A model generated the notes under the pieces. That model was not told the origin of the DNA. It worked only from the letters and a program-made list of their open reading frames with translations, and ran no database searches. From Liolophura sinensis (Eukaryota; Mollusca; Polyplacophora; Chitonida; Chitonidae): a stretch of 64,000 nt of DNA. Positions within the stretch are counted from its first letter, which is position 1. Each line of letters begins with the position of its first letter. The translations under genes were made by a program, and so were the position numbers. Where the stretch lies: NCBI RefSeq assembly GCF_032854445.1, contig NC_088300.1, positions 65,694,984 to 65,758,983 on the forward strand. The letters run 5' to 3'. Positions 1-12,165 of the stretch are shown here, in pieces.

Positions 1-154
1 AAGAAATAAGATCCAGTTTCCACCACCACTGGCAGATTTCTTGTGAATGAAATATTGTTGAGTAAGGCTTTGAGCATGAATCAGTGAATCAGTCAATGAG
101 TAAATCCTTTTCTGCCGTTCTCTGCAACTTCATTGACTTGCGCTTCTGTTTCAG

Positions 155-1049
155 TGATCATTCCCAGGATTGAGCGTACCTTGTCGTACATCACAACAGA
201 GTTGGATGAGAGGGAGAGAGAAGAGTTTTATAGGTAATCGCTTTCAGCTCATTCAGGAACATTTTACTTCACGTAATTTTATTTAATTGACACACATGTA
301 ATGTATTCATGGCGATTTCTCTCTGGAGATTGGCTAAACATGCATCGTTCACAGGTTTCCAAAACTTATTCTTTGGTGCAGAGGCCCAGACTGGCTCAGA
401 CAGATAAAGGGCTGCAACTGTCAGGCTCATGACTTTTAAGGTTGCATGTTCTAATGCAGGCTTTGCTTTTTCGAGTGGAACTTAAGGTTCAAGTACCTGA
501 CAAATATTGGTGATTTACTTAAGGCACTCAAGTTTCCTTTGCCCATAAACCTTATAGCGTTCATATAAGGGCAAAATTCTTGAGCTTGTCATTAAACACC
601 AAGTGAACCTGTGGATTGTTGTGGGTTCCTCTAAGCTCTGCCCGGTTTCGACCCAACATAACGCTAGCTACCATCATATAAGCGAAATATTCTTAAATGT
701 AAAACACCAGTCAAATAAATAAATCAAATAAACACCAAATGAATCAGTAATTTTTTTTTTTTGGTGAATAATGATGACAATACTTTAAAAAAAAAGATAG
801 AAGTTGGTTTGGCACATCATGTGAAAAGTTTTATAGAAGTGGAACGAGACAGAATTTTGCTGTGACTATTAAGGGTTACAACGTGTGCTGTTCGTCCTTA
901 GGTTAAAGAAAGTTCAGGAGAAGAAAAAGAAGGTGAGAAAGGAGAAGGAAGCTGCAGCTTTGGAATTAAAGATGCAGGGGATACAGATGGAGGAAGCTGC
1001 CAACTTGTTAGAAGATGACAAAGATGAAGACTTACTTTTTAATGATTGA
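155..1049 (+). CDS. ATP6V1D: V-type proton ATPase subunit D, C-terminal part (last two coding exons)
   Basis: Subunit D is the central rotor shaft of the V1 sector of the vacuolar proton pump, on the cytosolic face of endomembranes. Two exons are visible: 155-233 (acceptor TTTCAG, donor AG|GTAAT) and 902-1049 (acceptor CTTAG, TGA at 1047-1049). Joined in phase they give about 75 residues: an [12 protein letters not shown] segment, then [15 protein letters not shown] across the junction, a Lys/Glu-rich coiled-coil stretch, and an acidic end [16 protein letters not shown]. From memory of the family, the animal protein has [27 protein letters not shown] and a KDEDLLFE end, so the match is close and colinear. 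The family is about 247 residues long, so the first two thirds lie left of the window. No frameshift is seen. The reading is secure; only the upstream exons are missing. Confidence 0.95.
385..600 (+). repeat. tRNA-headed SINE, family C (in ATP6V1D intron)
   Basis: A box A-like CTGGCTCAGACAGATAAAG is followed by a box B-like GGTTGCATGTTCTAATG, then a body with CCATAAACCT and an end CATTAAACACCAA. The same order (TGGCTCAG, GGTTGCATGTTCGAATCC, CCATAAACCTGAC, GCATTAAACAC) occurs at 54125-54372, so this is a dispersed family. It lies in the intron between the last two ATP6V1D exons. Confidence 0.55.
606..730 (+). repeat. SINE family A, 5'-truncated
   Basis: This holds the 3' half of the dominant SINE: GTTGTGGGTTCC, CTCTGCCCGGTTTCGACCC, a diverged GCTACCATCATATAAGCGAAATATTC, then AAACACCAGTCAAATAAATAAAT. 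The tRNA-like head is absent. Confidence 0.75.
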
Positions 1050-2400
1050 TAACATATATCAGTTATTTAGCACACTTACATGTGAAGTTCACACCAGACC
1101 TGTAATACTGAGTATTGCTGTCATAATGCACTGATGTAGTATCTGCTGTAAACAATACTAGTATGTCTAATCAAAGGAAGTAGGTTTTTATGTATACTAT
1201 GGGTGATGTAGTCCAAGGACGAGAGTTGATAGAAAACAGTAACTGAATTAGAAATACCCAAGATATAACACATATAATATCAGTTGAAAGACATTTTAGT
1301 GTCTGACAGTAAGATCTCTGGTTGAAAGATGTATATTTAATGTAAATGGGAGCGTTTTTGCGATGTCATGATACCACATGATATTCACAGGAAGAAATTA
1401 GCCCCCTAAGTTATGCTGATATATACTATAATGTAAAAGTTAAGCTGTACATTTTTTCTCCTACATTTTCAGTGTTACATTATAATCATTGCACTTTTCC
1501 AATTCCATACAAAATATGTTGTATGACGTATTTAAAGATCAATTGATTCTAGTCATAATTAATCCATGTCATTTGTACTGGTAGGTTCCACAGCAATTTG
1601 AACACTGTGCTATGAGCTAATGGTGAAGCAAGAATTTAGTAGTCTTGAACACCTTGGCATTAGACTTACATGTATGCAATGTTGAATGCTGGCTATGCAA
1701 CAAAGCGTTATGGCAAAGGTGAGGATGAACAATATACTACACAGCTTGGGACCGAAATAACTTGAGGGCTATAAGGTTCTCTATTGCAATGAAGTGAGGA
1801 TGTCACAATGCCAGCAGTAATCTTCTCTAGCAAATTAAGTCACATATTCTGATGTCATATCGCAGTGGTTTGCTTAATCCTGTCTGTGAATGCTTCTCTA
1901 GGCTAAGAGTCACAGTGTTAGCTGTAAGTTCTTGCTGTAAAACATTTTACCATCAAAAATTATTTAATTAAATGAAGGTGCCATTTCATGAACCACAAGT
2001 GGTATGCGAGCTGTTGCAAGGGCATAATCATTTTTGTACACTGTACTTCCTGGTTAATAAAGTGCAGCATGTCGAATCGGCCATAGGTATTGTGTCGCCA
2101 TGACCTGTATGTGCTCATAGTGCTACATGCGCTTTGCCAAACAGGGCCTCTGGTTGGCAGTGTACAATAAAACACAACTTGACCAGACAAGTAAATTGTT
2201 ATATTCAAGTATATCAGGCAATTGTCAACTGTATTTATCATCAGATAGCAAAGAAAACACATCCACAGGTTGTCCACATGTTATCTACATTTACTTTGTT
2301 TGTTTGGCAATAAAAGGAATTGCATATGAGTGAAAGCCTGTCATTATTATGCATACATCAGTGTGTGCAATATAAACGCACAGTATTACAAAATAGATAT
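1050..2400 (+). other. 3' untranslated region and downstream flank of ATP6V1D
   Basis: No coding exon is seen here on either strand. AATAAA signals on the plus strand at 2167-2172 and 2309-2314 are candidate poly(A) signals for ATP6V1D. The stretch is AT-rich, and the short ORFs across it have no recognisable domain. The true transcript end cannot be read from sequence. Confidence 0.4.
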
Positions 2401-3139
2401 GTGACCTAGAGATTACTTTGCAATTTAGAAACAGATTTATTCAGGCATTTTCTTACTACTATGGATATCTTTGAAGTTATTAAGGTTTCTTTTATGTAGA
2501 CCTACATGTTTACACATAAATGGGAAAGGCACTGCCACAGAATAGAGTTTCGAGTTCCAAATCTTTTTGTTGGTTAAGGTAAAAACAGCCCTACTCTATC
2601 ACCTGAAAAATGTTGGGCAACTGTTGTTAACATTAATTTACTGATCACTTATCTCGCCATGTTCCAGAGGCACAAATCCAGAGACATCTCTTTCCTTTAG
2701 GAACTTTGCAGATTCACAAACATTAAGCTTCTCAATTTTCTGCGTCGTTTGTAACTGTGATCAGTAATACTGGCCTAACATTTTTCACAGGTCAAATGAT
2801 ATAGTAGGGCCCTTTCTACCTTTGGCCATTAAAGAATTAGAACTTGAAACCGCCGTCCTTAGGGAAGATATTTCCAACTTGCTGTGAGCCTGCTTCCTTA
2901 TGTGAGGGCAAAGTGATTAAAAATTATACTGGTCACGGACTTAATTCAAAACGTAAAATCCCCATTGAAAGCTCTACAAGATGACACTTATCTGTGAATT
3001 TAATGTCAAATTTAACAGCAAAGATTCCATCATTACATCTAGTGTTAATTTTTGTACTGTGTGGAATCAACCCTGAATTCCTTTGTGTGGGAACCTGCGA
3101 AGCTCCAATTACTTCAAGATTGAGCACCAGTTAAGATGG

Positions 3140-3360
3140 GGCCTAGTGGTTAGTCTCCTAGAGCAAACATGATGACCAAAAAGTCACTGACCAACGTGGT
3201 TGCTGTCAGCTCAACTCCAGCTCGGGCTGGCTTCCTGACTGCTGGTACCTGGAAAGGTTTGTCAGCCACCTGAGGGTTTCTAACCCTGGATCCCACCATA
3301 ATGCTGCCTGAAGGCACAGGAGTGATATATTCTTCAAATAAATCACCAGTCAAACAAACA
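3140..3360 (+). repeat. SINE family A, diverged
   Basis: A degraded head (GCCTAGTGGTTAGTC) leads to the family body CAACTCCAGCTCGGGCTGGCTTCC, then CCCACCATAATGCTG and the 3' end AAATCACCAGTCAAAC. Many substitutions indicate an old copy. Confidence 0.65.
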
Positions 3361-3765
3361 CAACACTGAACAAACCCATTAAGATCATTTTACAAGTCAA
3401 CCATACATATTAGAAAAAGCAGTGTTAATGGGAGACTCGAGGACGAGCTACACATAAGTCCAAATGACAGTAGAATGCATTGCTTTCTTCTGTGAAGTCG
3501 CAGTGCGTGTGTACTTCATGTATGTTTATGATAACTCTGATCTAATAAAGGAAAGAACAAATGGGTTCACAGCTTTGGACGGTCTTGATACAGACGGGAA
3601 GGAGTTTACAAGCTCCCCCATTATTGCACGGGTCCAACCTTTTTTGGCTGAGCAAACTAATGGATTTTGACAAGAGTGCGCTTGCCCTGAACCAATGGTT
3701 CAACTGCTCATAAAGTCAAATATTCTTGAATACAGCAATAAACAACCATTAAAAGCGGCCTCCGA

Positions 3766-3908
3766 GGCTCAGTTGGTTAGCGCGCTAGCGCAGCGTAATA
3801 ACCCAGAAGCCTCTCACCAATGCGAGCGCTGTGAGTTCAAGTCCAGCTCATTCTGACTTCTTGAGCATGGCGTTGAACACCAATCAAATAAATAAATAAC
3901 AACCATTA
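3766..3908 (+). repeat. SINE family A with internal deletion and target-site duplication
   Basis: The tRNA-like head is intact: box A TGGCTCAGTTGG is represented by AGGCTCAGTTGG, and box B is GAGTTCAAGTCC. The copy then jumps from the GCTCATTCTGACTTC point straight to the 3' end AACACCAATCAAATAAATAAATAAC, so about 110 bp of body is missing. AACAACCATTA flanks both sides (about 3741-3751 and 3898-3908), a target-site duplication typical of LINE-driven insertion. Confidence 0.8.
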
Positions 3909-3909
3909 G

Positions 3910-3930
3910 ATATATATATATATATATATA
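3910..3930. repeat. (AT)n microsatellite
   Basis: A run of about 10 TA dinucleotides directly follows the SINE copy ending near 3908. Confidence 0.9.
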
Positions 3931-4488
3931 AAAGTGATTTCACACACACAAATATTTCAAAAGTATAGTTTCGTGCTCCATCAGGTTTACCTAATGGAAA
4001 AAAAATGCCCTCTTAAATTTTCCACAAACACATTTTTAGTCTACAAACTTCAACCCTTTTATGTGATACACATGCTTATATAAAAACCATTAAATACATG
4101 TTACAATGGTAATACAATCTGTCATACATGTAAAACTGGCAACTGACTGGGCAAGACAGTTTACATTTCAAGATGCCAAGGTATCCAGGGTAAACAAATC
4201 TAACTATAATTATATAAGCATCTCATGTACCTGATCATGAAAGATAAATATTAAGATTATCTTCATTATGAAGTCAAATTATGTGACACATAGATGACGA
4301 TTCATCTCATGCCTAAAATAATATTTCCAATTTTCCACAATGATATATATATACATGTTATATAAAAATGAAACGAATTATTACGATTATTTATGAATTA
4401 TTATTATTACTATTATGGCCATCAAGATCTTCCTTCCATCAATCCATCAACACTAGCAGTATGTTGGGCACTTCTCTTCAAGACTGCC

Positions 4489-7400
4489 TTAATCCCCCTG
4501 AAATGGAAAAAATATAGCTACTCTTAAAACAAATAAAGAGAACTCCCAATCAGGATACTTCAACCATTGATACAAATTTGTTTTATTTATCTGAGTTTTG
4601 TTAATTAAAAAAATTCAAGATGCTTTGACTTATACTATGACAATCAGTTTTATTTGTGGAGGAATCCAAAGTGCCTTAAATGACCTAAATTTTCCACTTT
4701 TTCTTGATTGTGAGAGTTGTATTGACTTGAGAAAGATGTTTTGAGCTTTGTTTTGGAAGGTAGGATGATACTCTACTTGAAAAAGCGCAGAGAATAATAT
4801 TTTAAGACATTTATTATTTAACCAAAAAAGCATTTTTATGGGCAACATTTTAGGTCATTTGTCTGAGTGCTAAAGTCACTTGCAAATGTCACTGTTACCA
4901 ATTCCATTCATTCCAATGCTTACTGGTACATTAAACGTGAGAAAAAGCATTATAACATTATTTAGTATAACAACATTTAACACAAATGTCTGTAATGTTG
5001 TGAAAAGTATTATGCACTACAGTTGTTATACTGAACATACCCATTCATCTTCATCAGCACCCTCATTGTCCGCCTGAGAGGATGGGTTATCCCCCCCTGC
5101 TCCACCCTTCATTGACATGATCTTGTCAGTCCACGAACCCCCACAGCTTCACCTCCAGCATAGTTTGACACCGTCACAGATTGAGTATCTACCTTTGCTA
5201 TGTTATCTACAAAAACATCAAGCATTTTTTTTTAAATGGGACGTATTCAGAAATATAAGGTTACACACAAAACTGAGAGTCCTTGAAATGTTACATTCAT
5301 CCAACACTACATGTATATCAAAAATTTTAAATCATTACTTGTTAATATGTCCCAAAAATTCAATATCTTCCGACATTATTAAGTTCAAGGTTTTTAAGCA
5401 GACAATTTATTATAATAAAATGAAGCAAATGACAACATAGCTTACAGATAAATGGTGAATTTCCATCTGTTTTGACCCTAACTTCGTCATCCACATCAAG
5501 TTCAATGTTCTGAAGAGCAGACTCCTCAATCCACAGTGACACACAATTTGATGGACAGTATGACGTTGTGACAAATGTCAGGTCGCCTGATGTCAGCAGT
5601 TTTTCTGCTTCCTTGTTTGACACCTTGTCTGTTTCACCTTTAGACTCCACCTCTGGTTGAATATAAGAGATAACATCAACTACATGTATCGCATCTATCC
5701 TGATGTCTTATAAATGAAAATTTCAAAACTTCTTGAGCACGGTCAAATCAAAGTCAAATGAGCCAGAAAGAGTGCTTTCATTGAATAATCAGACCACTGT
5801 GGGGTTGAGTATTAAAAAAATTACCTTCCCTTTATGACAGTTTTAAGTGACACTCATGCCATGATGTGTGTTATATGCCTAAGCAGTGGGCCTCTGTGGC
5901 ATAGGAGGTTAGCATGCCATTATTGGGGAATGACCTAGGAACCTCCCGCCAATGTGGTCACTGTGAGTTAAAGCCTAGCTCATACTGGTTTCCTCCCACT
6001 ATAATGCTGGCCACCATCGTGTAAGTGAAATATTCTTGAGTACGACATAAAACAACCATCAAATAAATGAATAAATAAATCAAAAATCATTACTCAGCGT
6101 GACTTAAGAGAAAAATTTGGTTTGTGAAAGTTGGCCTTTGTAGATGGCTAACATCTACACCGATCAAGTAAATAAATAAATAAATAAATAAATAATAAAT
6201 ACACGCCACCTACAAATACAAGGACATTTTGATACCTTTTAGAGGTATCCAAATTATATCATACATTCAAAAAGCCCAAATTATGATGAATTTAACTTGA
6301 ATGTCTGAAAGAATTTCCCTGTATTTAGGGTTACTGATTCTACAAATAATTACAAGTAACTTTAATGCTATAATAAGACATTTATATTAGTTTCAAGTTT
6401 CAAAATCAATGAAACTGTTTCAGCACAAATTAACCTTCTAAAGCCACCCAAATTAGCAAAGCTGAATTTGGCATTCTATACATTCACGTAAATGCACACA
6501 TAAACGCACCAAATGTGCAACTTAACTATTTCATCCACCCATCCAAGTGGATGGTTGAAATAGAAAAGTAGTGCCATTTCGACTTTTCAAAATTTGTTAC
6601 ATGAGAGACACAGAAAGAAATGAACTGTTTACACCCTGTTCAAACAAAACAGCATCAAAAGAGCTATTTGGGCACCCTCTTACAGACTTTACCAGGATTA
6701 ATAAATCATGAAGTTGACCAAAATATTTATTTTCAAATCTAGCTTTTTCAGATCATTACAAAATGAATAATTTTAGCACTTAATTTTAACTTCTGACCTA
6801 CTACTAACATCTTCATACTTACTGTACGAAGAGGGTAAGTAACCAGTTGATATTTTTTGCGTTTGGCTGAAGTTTGGTTCAATCTCTTTCCCTGAGGAAT
6901 CAAACTGTCTTCGATGGGCTTTGCTGATTTCCACATGGAACACAAAGTACCTGAACTGAGAATACAAGCAAAGATGTTAGCAACCTAAAAGGCACAACTT
7001 TCACAAACTTTGTATATTAATCAATTTTTCCATAATTTTCCTCTGAAGTCATGCTGAATAATGATGTTATTGATTTATTTATTGATTTGATTGGTGTTTT
7101 ACGCTGTGTTCAAGAATATTTTTTCAAATGAAATTTCAAGTACACATTTATGTTGATAATAATATTGTCTTGGAGGTAAGTGTATAAAGAACTTATATAT
7201 GCTGCAATGTCAATGTTTAAAACAAACCTTATTTTTAGCCGAGTCTGTTAAACAAAAACGAGATCTCTGTCTGATAACGGCTTCAAGAAGTAGGCCATTT
7301 CCTCTGAAACCAAACAAAATTTGTTATGAGGAGTGGGCCTTCAAAAAGTGATCAAAACTGCCTGTGTACAAATCAGAAATTATCAAACCATATATTATGC

Positions 7401-9254
7401 ACTACTGATCACCTGTCGTGCTTGTGCTAAATGGGGAGATAAAAGATGACTTTTATATAGGCTGATTGTTCATGGTTGTTCTCTAGAGCTAACTTACAGT
7501 TTAAAACAAAAGTATACAGCCTAGATACAAGTTCAACAGCAAAGGTTTTATGACCAAATTCTACAGATTCAAGTTATTAGTACTTGTGCTGTGGGGAGCA
7601 GGTTATGACCAAGATTTTATTTGATTCATTTTTTTGACGTGTTTTATGCTGTACTCAAGAATATTTCACTTATACGAAGGCAGCCACCAATATGGTGTGC
7701 CGCACTTGATTAGTCTAGCATTTCATCCCGTTTTCTTTTACAGTCTTTGCGTGTGTGGGCGAGTTGAGAGGTAAGACCCAAAGTTGACACCACTTTTGGA
7801 CTGCAGCCATTATTTGGAGAGGAGTTATTGGGCATGGCGTGAATGGATGTATGGTTAACCATTGGTTCCTCCTGTGGCTTTGACACTCTGCCAGCCCAAT
7901 ATAAAGAAAAGAGTTGAAGTAGCCACCTGGGCCTATGCTCCACATGCTTTAGTCCATGACATTGTCTTACAGAATAATCAGACAAAACTAGAGAGGTTAT
8001 GATTAGTTTGTATTCTGGATAATTTCTGTATATTCTACATATACTGATGGCTGTTATGATGGGCTGGTTGTTGTGCTGTGTAAAATATTAAATATAGATG
8101 TAACCCATGAGCCTCTCACCAATAAGTCACTTTTGCAATTCAGATGGCCGCCATTTTTTTAACAGAAATGTTGCAGGGTCTCACGATACGTGGGAGCTGG
8201 ATGCTAACTTTCACTCAACGGCCTATGTTTTAACATAGGCGCAGCATGTTTGCTACATTAAATACCTGTTTCGTTGAAATTCTGCATTGGAAGTCGTGTC
8301 CCCATTTGCAGTAACTTATAGTCAAAACAATGGAGAAACTGACAACGCCAAGTAAAAAGTGTCACTTTGAAAGCCTGCCGTTTCATTTGCCATGAAAAGC
8401 AGAAATTTCAAAGGCAACTGTCCACGAATGGGTACCCATTTGATCACGGCTGCTTTCTTGTTGTGAGTATAGTGGCGTATGTCCCGAAATGCACATGTCG
8501 CTGTGAGTTAAGTCCAGCTCATGCTGGCTTCCTCTCCGGCAGTACTTGGGAAGGTCTTCCAGCAACCTGCAAATGGTTGTGGGTTTTCCCCAGGCTCTGC
8601 CCAGTTTCCTCCCACCATAATGATGGCTGCCGTCCTATAAGTGAAATATTCTTGAGTACGGCATAAATCACCAATCAAAAAAAAATAAATAAATATAGAC
8701 GTAGACCTACTGCTCGCTCTCTTGGACTGTGATTACGTATACTATCCGTAATGACCCAGGAGCCTCTCACAAATGCCATCAATGTAAGTTCAAGATAATG
8801 GTTCCCTCCAGGTCATTACTGGTAAGACTGATCCTAAACAATTATCCAGTATGCATGTCAAAAGGTCTAACTTGCCTAATAGTGGCAGTGGTAATTGTAT
8901 ACAGGATTCCCCTCACCGTGAGGACTATGTATTCAAACATGGCGGTTGGAGTTGGAATTTATCCAGTTTCTATCACAGTTTCATGCTTGTGTGGGTGTCA
9001 CTAGTAATGACACATGGGAATTATTTGGTGCCCAGCAGTAGTATACTGAAGCCAGCAAGGGAAGTACAGAGGTGTTCAAGGTAAGCTTATAGGACAAGAC
9101 AGGGCTGTGATAGTATACGTAATCACAGCCCTACAGCGCCAGCCTAGCTGGATCTTAATTACTTTCTAAACGAGGCCACGTTCCACACAGACGGCCAGTT
9201 GACATTATTGACGGGTACACTCCGTAGAGGTTTGTTATCATAAATCCGACTCAT
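4489..9254 (-). CDS. ARPIN: Arpin, inhibitor of the Arp2/3 complex
   Basis: Arpin binds and inhibits the actin-nucleating Arp2/3 complex downstream of Rac, restraining lamellipodia. Six coding exons, in minus order: 9254-9163, 7303-7228, 6955-6823, 5652-5446, 5206-5041 and 4497-4489. All have GT/AG ends and matching phases. The protein starts MSRIYDN, continues through GNGLLLEAVIRQRSRF (residues ~32-47), a YFVFHVEIS strand, EIEPNFSQTQKISTGYL and KVESKGETDK, and ends in the SWTDKIM plus acidic tail expected of an Arp2/3-binding C-terminus. That is about 227 residues; human Arpin is 226. The last exon encodes only Gly-Asp and the stop. Oddity: in exon 5 the frame shifts by one missing base at a run of five Cs (plus strand about 5137-5142); a sixth C restores the family reading. 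I infer an assembly error or a rare allele rather than a dead gene, because everything else is intact. Confidence 0.92.
5886..6077 (+). repeat. SINE family A (ARPIN intron)
   Basis: The head GTGGGCCTCTGTGGCATAGGAGGTTAGC and box B region lead to AGCTCATACTGG, then TCCTCCCACTATAATGCTGG, GTGAAATATTCTTGAGTACGAC and a CAAATAAATGAATAAATAAAT tail. The middle GC-rich segment is shortened. Confidence 0.8.
6157..6198. repeat. (AAAT)n tract
   Basis: About eight AAAT/TAAA units, probably the remnant tail of a decayed SINE. No recognisable SINE body adjoins it. Confidence 0.6.
7066..7120 (-). repeat. SINE family A, 3' end only
   Basis: Minus-strand copy: plus strand reads TTTATTTATTGATTTGATTGGTGTTTTACGC then TCAAGAATATTTT, the reverse complement of the family tail. 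Confidence 0.75.
7618..7700 (-). repeat. SINE family A, 3' end only, diverged
   Basis: Plus strand reads TTTTATGCTGTACTCAAGAATATTTCACTTATACGAAGGCAGCC, matching the reverse complement of the family 3' end. The body is missing. Confidence 0.7.
8505..8692 (+). repeat. SINE family A (ARPIN intron 1)
   Basis: Contains box B region GAGTTAAGTCCAGCTCATGCTGGCTTCC, the ACTTGGGAAGGTCTTCCAGCAACCTGC segment, CCTCCCACCATAATGATGGC, and the tail GTATAAGTGAAATATTC with AAATAAATAAAT. The head is replaced by unrelated sequence. Confidence 0.8.
8724..9131. mobile_element. Possible MITE-like element bounded by ~22-bp inverted repeats
   Basis: The left end has CTGTGATTACGTATACTAT (about 8727-8745). The right end carries its exact reverse complement, ATAGTATACGTAATCACAG (about 9110-9128). 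The right copy also forms a local hairpin (GGGCTGTGA ... TCACAGCCC). The interior of roughly 400 bp has no recognisable transposase and includes a SINE-head fragment near 8747-8790. No target-site duplication is clear, so the mobile interpretation is tentative. Confidence 0.45.
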
Positions 9255-9345
9255 CTCTCAAAATCTTCTCTTCTTCGTTTTCATCACTCACTTCCTGACA
9301 TCTGCTTGGCTGCTGTTAGACACGGCCTCTTTGATTGGCTAGACC
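9255..9345 (-). promoter_or_regulatory. Putative ARPIN 5' UTR/promoter with inverted CCAAT
   Basis: This lies directly upstream of the Arpin start codon. Plus-strand ATTGG at 9334-9338 reads CCAAT on the gene strand, about 80 bases before the ATG. No TATA box is visible. The position fits a CCAAT-type housekeeping promoter, but no transcription start can be fixed. Confidence 0.35.
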
Positions 9346-10257
9346 TGAGGGCCTCAACAAATCAGCCAAGGCTTTACATATGCGAGGTTATATTCAAATA
9401 ACAACAAACGCACGTGTTTTCGTCGACAGCCAGAAGACGTTTACCACCCTACTGGTCCTTTCCCCGTCTTCCCTAGAAATACGGTTTGAGTTCTCTGTGC
9501 TGTTGGTTGAGAATTCCAAGTATGCGAACGTAACTGATGACAGGGTATTGTATTTATCTTACCTGAAAATCGGACACAGACATGGGGTTAGGCCTATATT
9601 TTTATATACGTAATACCGGTACAGTAGGTACGTTGACTTGTAGGCCTATATTGGCCGACTCCAGAATTAATAAGCTATTCCATTAGTTACACATCAGTCA
9701 TCTTTCCAAACTTAATTAATTAAAATAATTTCTTTTTAAAAAATGTCTCAAAGATGAATAAAAAAAGTTTCAGATTGTGGGCTTTTAAACTTTCTTCATT
9801 CATCGTAATACCATAATCCCCAGTTTATGGTTCCTTTTAAGGCATCACATAAAAAATTCAGGTGCTTTTTTATTTCCTTTCAGTCGCTCACACACACAAG
9901 GTGCGAGTTCAAACCCGATCGTGGACAGCCTCTCATGTCCGTGAACCTATAGGTGACCTCAGTTGACGACATCTAAATGTTAGAATTCAGATTGTTAGGG
10001 TAGGCTACTGTAGTTGCGTAAACCAGATCTGCAGCCAAACGCTTCCGTGGTTCTGTTTTCTTGTAAAAACATGGGCGTACAACTAAAGCTTGAGCAGATT
10101 TTGTTTCGTGGTTGTTTTTCAGCTGCGTCACAAAATTGTGGTTAATAATCCTGAAAAAAAAAAGAAAAGAAAACAATCTGTGGCATCGCCCAGAGGACCG
10201 ATCCCCAAGATGTACATCGAGGTGAACATTTATATATCGCTGTTATTTATCCTTAAT

Positions 10258-10507
10258 CATGCCTGGCTGAGGCGCAGTGACACAGAGCATTGAGGTCTCA
10301 CTCACTGTGAGTTCGAGTCCAGCTCATGCTGGGTTCCCCTTCGGCGGTAAGTGTGAAAGTCTGACAGCAACCTGAGGATGGTCGTGGGTTTCTCTCGGGC
10401 TCTGCCCTGTTTCCTCCCACCATAATGCTGGCCGACCGCGCATGAAATATTTTATAAAATATTCTTGAGTACGACATAAAACATCAATCAAATAAATAAA
10501 TAAATAA
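10258..10507 (+). repeat. SINE family A, near full length
   Basis: The head is eroded (GCCTGGCTGAGGCGCAGTGAC), followed by TGTGAGTTCGAGTCCAGCTCATGCTGG, the GGATGGTCGTGGGTTTCTC segment, TTTCCTCCCACCATAATGCTGG, and tail TTGAGTACGACATAAAACATC then (AAAT)n. Confidence 0.85.
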
Positions 10508-12165
10508 AATATACCAGTATATTAAAGACAACAAATTATTTATCTAAGGGTGAAAATTCAATTGATGTCGAATGTATTATTGGGGTGTTTAATTCATACC
10601 TTTCTTCAGCAGCCAGCTGCAGTCTTTCAAAAATGATTCCAGATAGTACATATAATCCTGTGGACTATCTTTCTGAACCCATATGACATTTGACTTTGAT
10701 CTATAGATGAAGTTATGTAGTTACATAGTACCGGTAGTTCAAATATCACAGGCACTTTGAAGTTATCCTTGTCGGGCATTGACGGCATTAACATGTCAGC
10801 CTTAAAATTTGTTGCCATTTATATTACTGAACCTCTTAACCAGTTTATAAATATATTCCTCACATCAAGACTTGCCTCGTTACAACGCACTATAATAAAT
10901 CTAGAATTACCTCCATTTATAGTGCCGGAGACAGTAATAGATTTAAACATTATATAAACCAATTTATGGTCTGCCTTCGTTTTAAAAAAAAAACTACAAG
11001 TTTAGGGAAAAGAGTAGGTTTATTTCAGTACCTAATGCCTCAATACGAATGACATCATTTCATCTTGTCAACAGGGATTTTGATGCATTTTTCTGTCTGT
11101 TCTCTTTAAAGTGTACATAAGATCAAAAATAATGCTTCAGCTGACAGGCGGAGAACTGTGTGTAAAAATACTTCAAATGATTTTTTTCAGCAAGGAATTC
11201 CTCAAAAGCAATTATTTTGCAAGGTGAGTATTTGAGACTGTATTTTCCAAAGGTTTTTCACATCATTCTGAGCACCTAAAATCCAATTAAATTTATTAGA
11301 ATGATCCTGAGGAAGTTCATGACTTCCTGTGTTTTTACAGGAAATATAATTATTTTAAAAATTTTCCGCAGACAAATACGGGAAACTCTCCATAAATTTA
11401 CACAAATTATGATGGAATTATTTCTTCTTTTTAACTTTGTGCTTTCTTGCTAACAACACCGGCACTTCATATTTATCAAGTAATTGCAACGAAACTATAA
11501 AATGACTCGTGATATTAAAACAATAGTTATATATACAGATAAGCTGTCATTAAATATCGAGAAAACGAAAGTATAAATATAGTTGTAAAACCTTTCCGAA
11601 AAGCGCTTAATTCAAACGATCTTCCCAACGTAACTCTTCAGTTATACTACTGAAGTCGAATTCAACGTCAAGTTTCTTTGACAAACGAAAACTGTACACA
11701 AAGATGGGAAACTGAACAACTGTCTTTAGAATATTTTAATATAACGTATAAATTTAGAAAACGATCTATCAACAAAAAAGCTCAAACTGGATGTTCTGCA
11801 AAGGCGCTCAAACGCAACTAGAGATAAACGTTATATAGCTACACACGCACATAGCTTTCACTGATTGTTATTTTGAACAGAACAGTCATATAATTGTGCC
11901 AGGGATACTCCATCAAAAGCATTCACTGAAAGTTTCTTAAATTCTACAATGAGTATCTGGTTGGCAGATACGGGACACCGCATTCAGTACTTCGGACTAT
12001 CTGTTTTATAGCTGGGTCATATTCCGTTTGAAGCAGCGTTCGCACAGTGCGATTTGTTGCCTCGACCCGTCGAATTTGTCAAACGGAGTGAAAATAGAAC
12101 ATGTCTATAATTCCTTAGCCGTGGTCAGACAATGCAGTTTGTCGAATGCTACAATCGCATCAATT

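Noticed and set aside
7228-7303. Possible in-frame stop in ARPIN exon 2
   Set aside because: On recounting the five-T run the frame reads SRFCLTDSAKNK without a stop, and joins exon 3 in phase 0.
7710-7985. 91-codon minus-strand ORF in ARPIN intron 1
   Set aside because: Not part of ARPIN: exons 1 and 2 join in phase without it. It partly overlaps the edge of a SINE fragment.
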